Shown piece after piece: positions 6,657 to 14,152 of a DNA stretch of 14,399 bases. Position numbers and translations under genes: made by a program. The DNA comes from AP-16 sp036395835. Its GTDB lineage: Bacteria; Pseudomonadota; Alphaproteobacteria; Rhizobiales; Xanthobacteraceae. A model generated the notes under the pieces. It had not been told where the DNA came from and did not search any database. It saw only the letters and a list, made by a program, of their open reading frames with translations. Positions within the stretch are counted from its first letter, which is position 1; each line of letters begins with the position of its first letter. The DNA lies in the NCBI GenBank assembly GCA_036395835.1, contig DASWCW010000175.1, positions 1 to 14,399 of the forward strand. Reading direction: 5' to 3'.

Positions 6657-7268
6657 TCACCTTGCGGCCTTGTCCTTCGCTGTACGTTGCGCCTGTTCCT
6701 TACGCGCTGATTTGTCGACTTTCGCGGGCAGATTTTTCCTGATCTCGGTCCCCGTCTCGGCGTCCTCCGGATCGATCGGGTCGCATTCCGGATCGGGGGG
6801 ACACTCATGGATGAAGATGAAATGCGTGTTGATCCGCGCGATAGTGGCGTGAAGGGCGCCAATATATTTCAGTGCCTGAGTCGCCCATAGTTGCGCCTGG
6901 TTGTGGATCTTGGTGATGTCCTCGCAATCGATCTCGCCAGGCCCCCATTCCTTCATGACAGCTCCGTTGAGCTGGCCCACATAGGACCAAGCGTTGTCGA
7001 GGGCCTTATGCGCGTCGCCCCTGATGCTTTCCACATACGCGATGTCGGCTTTCCAGCCCTCTTCGTCCGTCAGTTTGATGGAGATGTCATCGCCGGGTTC
7101 ATCGAAGCCATCGGGCTCGCGCTCCTCCGACTCGAAATCGAGACGGAATTTTGCGCCCCTGTGCAACAACCAGCGGAGCTCGTGGAAGAATGCGGCGAGC
7201 TCGACCGCTACTGGACCGGGCGGGGGTGCCGACCATCTGGGCTTGGATCGGGGAAAGGTGGGACTCAT
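6657..7268 (-). CDS. Hypothetical protein, 203 aa, with acidic centre and Lys/Arg-rich tail
   Basis: A 203-aa protein. The N-terminus (20-45) has a hydrophobic helix, VAVELAAFFHELRWLLHRG, then an acidic, Gly/Pro-containing segment (46-66, with EEREPDGFDEPGDDI). A helical core (75-150) includes ALKYIGALHATIARINTHFIFIH. After that come two cysteines in HECPPDPECDPIDPED and a strongly basic, probably disordered tail ending KEQAQRTAKDKAAR. The ATG at 7268 has AGGAG seven bases upstream, a good start. It lies between the 606-aa and 366-aa genes with gaps of 83 and 60 bases. I recognise no family. The basic tail could bind nucleic acid or the acidic tracts of the 288-aa and 267-aa operon proteins; that is inference. 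Confidence 0.78.
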   Translation of the reverse strand: MSPTFPRSKPRWSAPPPGPVAVELAAFFHELRWLLHRGAKFRLDFESEEREPDGFDEPGDDISIKLTDEEGWKADIAYVESIRGDAHKALDNAWSYVGQLNGAVMKEWGPGEIDCEDITKIHNQAQLWATQALKYIGALHATIARINTHFIFIHECPPDPECDPIDPEDAETGTEIRKNLPAKVDKSARKEQAQRTAKDKAAR

Positions 7269-7351
7269 ATTCGGCTCCTTCGTTGTCTGTATGTGCTGCG
7301 GTCACTCGACGCCGCTCGACTGCATGCCGTTTCGTTGGTGCGTGCCGGTGT

Positions 7352-9172
7352 TCATTGGCCGCGCATCCCGCGGAACCCTCCGGTGAACGGGTTTATGTCG
7401 TGAAATATTCGAAGCGAGCTCGGCGTCGTCGGCGGCGGCGCAATCTCGACCTCGGTGCACGCGCCGTGAGCCGGATCGATGAGCCTGATCGCGGCATCAA
7501 TCAGAACCTTGATGCGATCGAGCACGTCCTGGCCCGCAATGCATCCAGGCGCGAGCGTTGCGATCAGCGCTTCGAGCCGTTGATCGGACAACTGCTGCAA
7601 GCAGAGCTCGTCGGTCAACAGATCGCGGGCGGCACCTTGATCCAGTGCATTTATGCTCAGCGAGTTAGCCGGAGTAGGCGGCGGAGTTATCTTCAGTTGC
7701 CATAGCAGTTCCCGGATTCCAGCGAGCGCCGTTTGGATCTCGCCGGCTCGCGGGAAGCATTTGGCGTCGAAGCAGTTCGTGATCCGCGGATGTTGTGGGT
7801 CAACTGGCGGGATACCCACGGTGACGGTAATGAATCGATCGATGACGGCTCCGTAGGCCGCGGCGCGCCACTCCGGCTCGCCGTCGCCGCTCGGGTCGGC
7901 GCCCAGCGTGTAAAGGTCGATGGCCCGATCGGTATCATAGAGCAGCTTGTCGAGGATGATCTGACACAGCACGTCGTCGTTGCAGCACTCGCAACCGAGA
8001 TAGCAGTCGAGCAATTCGGCGAGGCGTCCGCGCAGGATGATCATGTCGATCAGCCGGCGAGTGGCGACGTCCGGTCCGCCGAAGCTGCCGAAGCCGGAAT
8101 AGGCGATAGGAGCGCGCGCGACATAGAGCAGGCGATAGCCGCTGCGGCTCGAGCGAAAACCATCGAGGAAGAGCTGAATCGCCTTGAGGAAGGTCATCAC
8201 CGGCGGCGATTCCGGATTCACGTTGTCATCGATGATGTGCAGGAGCCGATAGAGGCGCTGCACGGCGACCTCGGCGGTGGCACCGAGCGCCCGCAGGCCA
8301 TGAATGTTTTGCTGCGCGGCGCGCTCGATCAGCTCGTCCATCATTCGGCCGAGCACCGGCTCTTCCAGCAACGCGCGGAGCTCAAGATGGCCGCTGTCGT
8401 TGACCCGCTGCAGCACTTCGCGGAAACCGTGCAGGCCCCACGGCCACTGGTCGTTGCCGTAGGCGACCTCGGTCGTGCCGGTGAGCGTTCGCAGCGCCAA
8501 CAGAACCGCGTCGCGTCGCGCCTGCATCTCGCTCGCCGGCACCGAAGGGAGGAATCGACCGCCGCCGAGCCCCGCGCTGGCGAGCGCTTCACCGGCCAGC
8601 GTGATCATGAATGCGGCCACTTCGTCGAGGCTCTGCGCAAGCCGGCGATAGCTCGCATTCATCGTTTGTGTCAGTGCGCCGATGAGGCGCGCGAGCCTGG
8701 CATAGTCGCCGAGCTGACGGCGCGCCGCGAACAGTCGGTCTCGCGAACGGGCATCCAGCGAGAGCCGCGCCGCCGCCATGCCGTCGGAAGTGATGGAGCG
8801 GATCGCCTGGGCCCAGCCCTGCAGCTCGGGAGTGATATCTTTCAGACGATGGTCGGTCGTCAACGCTGCAAGGTCGCGCTCGCAATTATCAATCGCCTGC
8901 TTCAATTCGGCGCCGGTGGCGACCGATTCGGGGGCACGCGCGACCGCCGGAGCGAACCGGCTCGGCAATATCGGAAAGCCTTCGGTCTCTGCCGTCAGCG
9001 AGCGCGCTTCCTTGGGAAAGATCCGCCGCAGACCCGCGGCCACTTCGCGGGCGTCGCCCGTATCGCCGATCCGCAGCCGCTGGCGAATGATGTTGTCTGC
9101 CCTGATCGCGGCAGGCGTCCGGTCACGTACCTCGACGGGGCTAACGGTGACGACGGGAAAGGACTCGGCCAT
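7352..9172 (-). CDS. Large helical protein with a central cysteine cluster, 606 aa, function unknown
   Basis: The largest product of the operon, 606 aa. After an extended N-terminus (1-85) it is largely alpha-helical to about residue 350, resembling helical-repeat or scaffold proteins. A cysteine cluster follows at LLDCYLGCECCNDDVLC (Cys390, 394, 396, 397, 403), with more cysteines at 467, 472, 524, 544 and 572. These could form a metal site or disulfides. The C-terminus (575-606) is Pro/Gly-rich and ends FTGGFRGMRGQ. No signal peptide, membrane span or enzymatic motif is visible. The ATG at 9172 has GAGGT (9182-9178) overlapping the upstream metallopeptidase stop, eight bases from stop to start, so translation of the two is coupled. 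I do not recognise the family. It may be the platform on which the metallopeptidase acts or assembles, which is inference from coupling only. Confidence 0.85.
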   Translation of the reverse strand: MAESFPVVTVSPVEVRDRTPAAIRADNIIRQRLRIGDTGDAREVAAGLRRIFPKEARSLTAETEGFPILPSRFAPAVARAPESVATGAELKQAIDNCERDLAALTTDHRLKDITPELQGWAQAIRSITSDGMAAARLSLDARSRDRLFAARRQLGDYARLARLIGALTQTMNASYRRLAQSLDEVAAFMITLAGEALASAGLGGGRFLPSVPASEMQARRDAVLLALRTLTGTTEVAYGNDQWPWGLHGFREVLQRVNDSGHLELRALLEEPVLGRMMDELIERAAQQNIHGLRALGATAEVAVQRLYRLLHIIDDNVNPESPPVMTFLKAIQLFLDGFRSSRSGYRLLYVARAPIAYSGFGSFGGPDVATRRLIDMIILRGRLAELLDCYLGCECCNDDVLCQIILDKLLYDTDRAIDLYTLGADPSGDGEPEWRAAAYGAVIDRFITVTVGIPPVDPQHPRITNCFDAKCFPRAGEIQTALAGIRELLWQLKITPPPTPANSLSINALDQGAARDLLTDELCLQQLSDQRLEALIATLAPGCIAGQDVLDRIKVLIDAAIRLIDPAHGACTEVEIAPPPTTPSSLRIFHDINPFTGGFRGMRGQ

Positions 9173-9183
9173 GATCTACCTCA
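9173..9183 (-). promoter_or_regulatory. Shine-Dalgarno overlapping an upstream stop codon
   Basis: On the minus strand the TGA of the metallopeptidase gene is part of TGAGGT, giving a GAGGT ribosome-binding site five bases before the ATG of the 606-aa gene. This fixes that start and indicates translational coupling of the two genes. Confidence 0.7.
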
Positions 9184-10491
9184 TGCGACCTTGAGCGTGA
9201 TGACGGATCCGCCCGCCGCGCCGGAGGGGGCCAGGCAGGCGAGCATGTGAGCGTGAAGATCGCGAGGCTTGGCGCCCGCCTCGAGCGCATAAGAGGCGGC
9301 GCTGACCAGGAAACGCGGGGGCAGTTCTGTCGGCAGGCGCCCGCGCACGAGCAGCATGGCGCCGCGCCGGATCTTGGCCTGATCTTCCCGAGTGAAGGGG
9401 ATGGTGCTCGCCAGCGCCCGCTCCGCCAGTGCACGCCGCGGCTGGAATGCGATCTCGTCGACTATCGCCGGGATCGCGCGGCGCGCCTCGCCGAGCAGGA
9501 TCTTCGGTATGCGATGCCCGCGCCTCGGATCGTAAAGGCGTGTCCAGACTTGAAGCATCTGGTGCGCGTCCTGGGCAAAACCCATGCGGCGCACCATTTC
9601 GGCGAGGATGAGTACGCGCAGGTAGCCGGTCGGATGCGGCCCGCCGGGCCGGTAGGTCATCACCTTGTCGGCGGGATGGGCCAGGAACACCGCGAGTCCC
9701 CAGGCCGCTGCCGGCCCGCCGAGCAGAACGGCAGCGAGATCGGCGAAGATTTCCTTGTGCCAGCGCCCGAAGATGCTCACTGCAAGCGGCGCAAGGTGCA
9801 TCTCGGCCAGCCGTTGCAGCAGGGCCATCCGGTTCTGCACCCAAAGCCCGAGATCCGCCTGCAAGTTATGCGCGACTTCGTGTAGGAACACAGCTTGCCA
9901 CGGCCGGTCGCGGTCATAGGGGATTCGAATGATCGGGAACGGATTGCTCTCGCCGAGTAGACGGCTCAGCGTCACGCCGCGGCGGGTCGTGGCCGGCGAA
10001 TAGCCGTGCTCGAGATAGGTCAGCGGTGGGACCAGCGGCCCGGCGAAGATCTTCGGCGCGGCGGCGCGCACGGCCTCGTAGCAATCGCGCGCGATCGCAT
10101 CATGTGCGGCGAGCGCTGGCGCGAAAGCAGTACCGCGCTGGGAGAAGATCTCGAAGAACATTCCGAATGCGCGCCGCGCGCGATCGATCTCGCGCTCGAC
10201 CATCGCCATGGTCAGCAGCCAATCGTCCGACGACATGCTCGGATTGAGCTTGGCGAGTTCGGCGAGCCGCTGCTTGATGTCGTGATCGATCGACTGCAGG
10301 CGCCGGTTGGCCGAGGCGAAATGCTCCGGCAACGGAGCATAGGGCATGTCAATGGTACGCAGGCCGACCGAGCGGGGCGTCAGGGCGGCAAGCTGCCGGG
10401 CCCGGTCCGCGAGAGAGCGCGCTTTGACCGTGAGGAAGCGGGCAAGCGGCGCGTCCGACGCCCTGCGTGATGGAGCCTGGGCCATGGCCAT
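9181..10491 (-). CDS. Gluzincin-like zinc metallopeptidase (HEVAH), 436 aa
   Basis: A 436-aa protein with a zinc-metallopeptidase core: HEVAH at 204-208 inside AVFLHEVAHNLQADLG, then a second helix HKEIFADLAAVLLGG whose Glu247 is placed as the third zinc ligand, 39 residues downstream, as in gluzincins. A later THxP-like stretch, GGPHPTGYLRVLILAEMV (284-301), is typical of the domain following the active site in such enzymes. The N-terminal 150 residues are helical and may be a prodomain or partner-binding region. There is no signal peptide (MAMAQAPSRRASD). Two in-frame ATGs (10491 and 10485) are both possible; neither has a strong Shine-Dalgarno. It follows the 288-aa gene after 47 bases and is coupled to the 606-aa gene. 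The motif places it in a zincin clan; exact family and substrate are unknown. Confidence 0.86.
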   Translation of the reverse strand: MAMAQAPSRRASDAPLARFLTVKARSLADRARQLAALTPRSVGLRTIDMPYAPLPEHFASANRRLQSIDHDIKQRLAELAKLNPSMSSDDWLLTMAMVEREIDRARRAFGMFFEIFSQRGTAFAPALAAHDAIARDCYEAVRAAAPKIFAGPLVPPLTYLEHGYSPATTRRGVTLSRLLGESNPFPIIRIPYDRDRPWQAVFLHEVAHNLQADLGLWVQNRMALLQRLAEMHLAPLAVSIFGRWHKEIFADLAAVLLGGPAAAWGLAVFLAHPADKVMTYRPGGPHPTGYLRVLILAEMVRRMGFAQDAHQMLQVWTRLYDPRRGHRIPKILLGEARRAIPAIVDEIAFQPRRALAERALASTIPFTREDQAKIRRGAMLLVRGRLPTELPPRFLVSAASYALEAGAKPRDLHAHMLACLAPSGAAGGSVITLKVA

Positions 10492-10510
10492 AACCGGGTT
10501 CGACGTTTCA

Positions 10511-10539
10511 GCGAAGTCGCGTTTCCGGCGAAGTCGCGT
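10511..10539. repeat. 12-bp direct repeat at the junction of two operon genes
   Basis: GCGAAGTCGCGT occurs at 10511-10522 and again at 10528-10539, a 17-base period. The second copy reaches into the stop codon of the 288-aa gene. It is probably a small slippage duplication; a regulatory role is not evident. Confidence 0.6.
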
Positions 10540-11405
10540 CAGCCCACATTGATCGTGATGGTGGCTGGCCCCGGGACGTTCAGCGTTTGCCCGCCGCCCA
10601 TGCCCGTCGAGCCGCCGTTGCCGACCGTGCGCTGCACGATGGCTTGGCCGGCCGGCGACGGAGTGCTGAGCCGCCGCAACAGGGCCGGATTCTGCGCCAC
10701 CTTGGCGGCCGTGCGTGCGACCACTTTGGGCTGGACGCCTGCCGGCGTCGCGCGCGCACCCGCGGTGCGTCTCACGCTGCGAGTGATCTTCGGCAATGCG
10801 CGGATCGCCGGTGCTCCGCCGCTCGCCACCAGCGTCTTGGCCGCTCTGGTCATCGTCCGCACGACCTGCTTGCGCTGGGCAGGCGACATCATGGCGCCGC
10901 GATTCTGCACGACTGCGCGGGCCGCAAGGCCGGCGACGACCGGCAATGCGCGCCGATCGCGGGCGGCAATCTCGGCCACCGCTTCGAGCGCGTCTTCCAC
11001 CGAGACGCCTTCGGCCCGCAGCTTGCCGAGGAGACCGGCGACCTTTGCCACGCCTTGCGCGGCCGGGTGCGGGATCATTGACAGGATCGGCGCCGCTCCG
11101 CGGGCGATCTGCCCGACTATCGGTGCTGCCGCTTTCGCCTTTTTAGCCAACCACTTTGCGCCGGAGAGCAATTTGCCGAAGAACTCGTCCTCTTCCTCGG
11201 CGCCTAGCGCCTGACTGATCACCGTTTCCTCGGCCTCCAGCGAATCCTCCAGCTCCAAGCTGTCTTCACCGCTGAGATCGGCATAGTCCTCGAGACCATC
11301 CATCTCGCTCTCGAGCGGATCGAACTCGTCTTCCAACATATCGGCAGCGCCTTCGGCCTCTGCGTAGGCGAGGTCTTCCAAGGCATCCTGTTCTATGGTC
11401 GCCAT
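10539..11405 (-). CDS. Acidic-leader, Gly/Ala-rich helical protein, first gene of the operon
   Basis: A 288-aa protein with sharply distinct parts. Residues 1-75 are an acidic leader crowded with Glu/Asp (for example DEFDPLESEMDGLEDYADL). Residues 76-130 are a Gly/Ala-rich amphipathic region starting EFFGKLLSGAKWLAKKAK and continuing IVGQIARGAAPILSMIP, similar in texture to membrane-active helices. Residues 135-246 form a basic helical domain shared with the 267-aa protein of the same operon. The last 40 residues are Gly-rich and end in a beta-like NVPGPATITINVG. No Sec signal. ATG at 11405 is chosen because GGGAGAG sits at 11419-11413; an in-frame TTG at 11426 would place that site inside the gene. 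It is the first gene of the operon and probably sets its expression. It may be a structural or membrane-targeting component; I know no named family. Confidence 0.83.
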   Translation of the reverse strand: MATIEQDALEDLAYAEAEGAADMLEDEFDPLESEMDGLEDYADLSGEDSLELEDSLEAEETVISQALGAEEEDEFFGKLLSGAKWLAKKAKAAAPIVGQIARGAAPILSMIPHPAAQGVAKVAGLLGKLRAEGVSVEDALEAVAEIAARDRRALPVVAGLAARAVVQNRGAMMSPAQRKQVVRTMTRAAKTLVASGGAPAIRALPKITRSVRRTAGARATPAGVQPKVVARTAAKVAQNPALLRRLSTPSPAGQAIVQRTVGNGGSTGMGGGQTLNVPGPATITINVG

Positions 11406-11420
11406 CGTACCACTCTCCCG
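11406..11420 (-). promoter_or_regulatory. Ribosome-binding site of the first operon gene
   Basis: GGGAGAG (11419-11413 on the minus strand) lies seven bases before the ATG at 11405 and decides that start against the upstream TTG. No confident -35/-10 pair is visible in the region 11406-11690, so the operon promoter may be non-sigma70-like or lie further upstream. Confidence 0.6.
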
Positions 11421-11689
11421 AAGCAAGGCCGGGCCGCACTGGGCGTGCCTGGCAGTTGTCGCGCGAAGAGCTAAGCCGAAATTCGACCGCCAAAAAAGTC
11501 GGCCGCTTGCCTTAACGCAAAACGACTACACTGTTTGCGCGATCGTGCGCGAGCAGCCGTTTCTTAGTGTTGCGTCACTGCGTGGATGATCGCGATGAAA
11601 GTTACTTGGCTTCTTCGTCCGCAATTTGCAGCGCTGACGTTCACCGGTCGCGTCCGCGCGGGCCGATGGGAAAATTATAATGCCCAAAG

Positions 11690-11992
11690 ACTAGCCTCTC
11701 GGTGGTTCGTGATCGTCAAGCACGGGCGCGCGAGTTGCGCGTTTGGCCGAGTCCGTCAGCGAAAGCGAGCTGCGCGAGCCGGGCGAGACCGGCATGGGCA
11801 TCGCGGAGGCGGGTCCCGGCGATTTCATCTATGTGCCGCCATTCGTGCCGCACCAGGAGATCAATGCCAATCCGAAGGAGCCGCTGGAATGGTGGGGCGC
11901 AGCGACAATGAGGCGTCGTGGTCAATCTCGACATCGAGCCAGTCGAGAAGTCCGCCGAGTTGCTCTGGGTCGACCCTATTCACAAGGGGTAA
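11690..11992 (+). pseudogene. Decayed cupin-domain gene
   Basis: Pieces of a small cupin protein appear in successive frames. A piece at about 11704-11745 reads FVIVKHGRASCAFG. Next comes a frame containing GIAEAGPGDFIYVPPFVPHQEIN (about 11795-11865), the classic cupin strand pair with PxxPHQ, ending at EPLEW. After a small deletion near 11893-11920, a last frame reads VVVNLDIEPVEKSAELLWVDPIHKG and a TAA at 11992. At least two frame changes and the loss of the middle strand show the gene is dead. No intact start is visible. The cupin core is convincing; what it acted on is unknown. It runs opposite to the operon and sits about 285 bases upstream of its first gene. Confidence 0.75.
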
Positions 11993-12073
11993 GGCGGCTG
12001 GGCAGCACATCGGGCGTGCTCGCGCACCGAGCTCGCTCCCCTATCTGCCCGGAGGGCGGCTGAGCAGCTCAAT

Positions 12074-12098
12074 CGGCAGGGGATTCCCGCCCCTGCCG
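12074..12098. repeat. GC-rich hairpin (9-bp perfect stem)
   Basis: CGGCAGGGG (12074-12082) and CCCCTGCCG (12090-12098) form a perfect stem with a 7-base loop, in the 204-base gap between the cupin pseudogene (11992) and the orphan gene's stop (12197). There is no U-tract on either strand. It may serve as a shared, weak bidirectional terminator for the two converging genes, or be a REP-like element. Confidence 0.5.
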
Positions 12099-12196
12099 GC
12101 GGTTGGTGGTTCGCCGCGCAGGTAATCCGAGTTCGCCAAAGCCTGCGGGGCGGTCCTGAGAAATGACGGTGCACCGACCGGGCGGTCGCGACGTCC

Positions 12197-12562
12197 TTAA
12201 TGGTTGGACCAGTGGATCGGCGCGTAGAGGCCGTTTTTGCCGGAGTTGTCCCAGCGCATGCCATGATCGCCGAACGTGCTCCCCGGCGCTCCCACTGCGA
12301 ACGCCAGCTTGTCAGGGCTAATCGGATAGCCCGTGTTAGCCCACATCTTCCCGCTCGGATGCATGGTCGGCAGCGGATCAACAGACATGTGCAGGATGTT
12401 CGGGATTTCCGCGGAACGCTTTTTGCCGTCGACCCGATAGGTGATCGATACCTTGCTAACCCCGAGGTTCTTAGAGATCAGCGGCTCGAAGGCCGCTACG
12501 CGACCACTACTTGGAAGCCTTCCGCCGCGCGGGGCTGGATTAGCTTGGGGCTTAGAGTTCAC
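12197..12562 (-). CDS. Hypothetical protein, 121 aa, possibly a fragment
   Basis: A 121-aa frame starting with GTG at 12562; GAGG about ten bases upstream gives modest support. The N-terminal 30 residues are Pro/Gly-rich and the rest is a compact, Gly/Pro/Asp-containing sequence (SITYRVDGKKRSAEIPNIL, then KMWANTGYPISPDKLAF and DHGMRWDNSGKNGLYAPIHW) that looks like a globular beta-rich domain. No signal peptide or membrane span. I do not recognise it. The start abuts the transposon remnant, so it may be the 3' end of a longer gene cut by insertion. Coding character in this frame is better than in the opposite-strand frame of the same length. Confidence 0.5.
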   Translation of the reverse strand: MNSKPQANPAPRGGRLPSSGRVAAFEPLISKNLGVSKVSITYRVDGKKRSAEIPNILHMSVDPLPTMHPSGKMWANTGYPISPDKLAFAVGAPGSTFGDHGMRWDNSGKNGLYAPIHWSNH

Positions 12563-12707
12563 AGCTGATCAGCCTCAATGTCCGGTATGGGTCTTGATAA
12601 AGTCGGCTACCAGAGGGCTGTGTTTCCTGTTGGGGCCTTTGACGAGCTCTCGTCTCTTTTGACCGTCCCCTCCGGTGGGGGATGGCCTCGACCGACGCAA
12701 CTGAGGC

Positions 12708-14082
12708 TCACGCCGTGGCCGCGTACGTCGCGTCCGGCGGTGGTCGCCAGATATGGTTCGCAAGCGTCTTGAGGTTTTGCACGATGGCAGTGAGGTGGAA
12801 CTCGTCGCCTGCACCGGAGAGACCCCGCAACCGCATGCGCTCAAAGCGATGATGGGTCTTTAAATGCGCAAAACGCATCTCGACCTTCTTGCGCTGGTTA
12901 CGCGATTTTTCGAATGCCGGCGTGCCCTCAAGCGCCCGTACATAATCGCGAGCGTGTTCGCTTACGTCGCGTGGGACCATGCGCTGGGGCGTATTTGGGC
13001 AGCATTTGGGCTTAAGGGGACATGGGCCGCAATCGCGGGTGCTCGTCCTGCAGCGCAGAATCTGGCCCGTGAGAATGCGCGGTCGTCTTCAAGACCTTGC
13101 CGGCCGGACAGACATACCGGACAGACATAGATGTTGCGTTCTTTATCGAACTTGAAGTCGTCCCGCGAGAACCTCCCATCGTTGCGGTGACTGTGATCCC
13201 AAACCGGGATGTGGGGTGCGATGCCTTTGGCAACGACCCAGGCGAGGAATCTTCCCGTGCCGTAGGCCGTATCCGCGGCCAGGCGCTCGGGCTTAAGTCC
13301 CATGCGCTGCTCGGTCCGATCGATCGTCGTCTTGGCGGCAGCGACCTCATCATACGTTCGCGCCGGCGTCGCTTCGACATCGACAATGACGGCATTCTCA
13401 GTATCGATCAGATAATTGAGCCCGTAACTGAACTGCACGCGCTTGTTGGCCTTCGTCCAGGCCGAGCACGGATCGCTCAACGAGATCACCTTCGGTAGCT
13501 TGCGATCGGCGTTCCCATCTTCGTCATCGAGCGCCGCGAGGACTCGGCGACCGCGCGGGTCTGACGCTCTGGCCGTGACCAGTCGATCTCATCCGGAGCC
13601 TTACCGCGATACCGGCTGGCGTCCGCCTCCATGACGCTCGCATCGACGGCAAAGCCTTCGCCCTTGACCAAGCCAGCGTCCATGCAGGCTCGCACCACCG
13701 CCTCGAACACACGGCGCAAGAGGTCGCTGTCGCGGAAGCGGCCGTGTCGATTGACCGAGAATGTCGAGTGGTCAGGTACGGTGTCGTCCAGATCGAGGCG
13801 GCAAAACCAGCGGTAAGCGAGATGCAGCTCGACCTCCCCGCACAGTCGCCGCTCGAAGCGGATACCGTAGCAGTAGCCTACGATCAGCATCCGAACCATG
13901 AGCTCAGGGTCGATCGAGGGCCGACCAATGTCGCTATAGAATGGCGCGAGCTTCTCTCGCATGTCCGCGAGCAGTCGCGTCACGATCGGATTGATCCGGC
14001 GCAACAGATGGTTCGCCGGAATGCGCTCCTCGAGGTTGAATAGGTAAAACAGTTGGCTCTGATCGCCTGTCTGCCGCCCCAT
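12708..14082 (-). pseudogene. IS1182-family transposase, frameshifted in at least three places
   Basis: Three collinear pieces of one DDE transposase lie in different frames. The N-terminal piece (14082 to about 13545) starts MGRQTGDQSQLFYLFNLEER and contains FAVDASVMEADASRYRG with the first catalytic Asp. The middle piece (about 13545-13130) has DRKLPKVISLSDPCSAW, the YGLNYLIDTENAVIVDVEAT strand with the next Asp, and AADTAYGTG. The C-terminal piece, read through to 12708, has DCGPCPLKPKCCP, then GTPAFEKSRNQRKKVEMRFAHLK with the final Glu. Breaks: a probable 1-base loss near 13545 (a TCC where homologous REYLAAL would need TAC), a 13-bp tandem duplication at 13104-13129, and a 1-base change near 13085. 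The enzyme cannot be made intact. A TTG at 14112 is an alternative start; ATG at 14082 fits the usual MGRQ beginning. Confidence 0.85.
13104..13129. repeat. 13-bp perfect tandem duplication inside the transposase
   Basis: CCGGACAGACATA occurs twice back to back (13104-13116 and 13117-13129). Removing one copy restores the expected NIYVCPAGKVLK reading, so this is a recent frameshifting slippage duplication. Confidence 0.9.
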
Positions 14083-14152
14083 CTGGCGAATCACCGTCGC
14101 TGATATCCTCAAGCGACGGAATCACTGTTCGCCAGTTTTCACGAGCCCTTTT

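Noticed and set aside
7733..9250. A 505-aa plus-strand open frame
   Set aside because: It is antisense to the 606-aa gene, whose minus-strand frame has a coupled Shine-Dalgarno, fits the operon spacing and reads as normal protein. Long antisense frames are expected in GC-rich DNA.
10511..10539. CRISPR-like repeat
   Set aside because: Only two copies of a 12-bp unit with a 5-base gap; no spacer structure.
1984..11405. Extracellular contractile injection system or type VI cluster
   Set aside because: Acidic, Gly-rich proteins and proteases are sometimes found near such clusters, but no sheath, tube, baseplate, spike or AAA+ ATPase gene is in this window.
10539..11405. Classical bacteriocin precursor
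   Set aside because: The protein is far longer than a bacteriocin precursor, lacks a double-glycine leader site, and no dedicated exporter or immunity gene is next to it.
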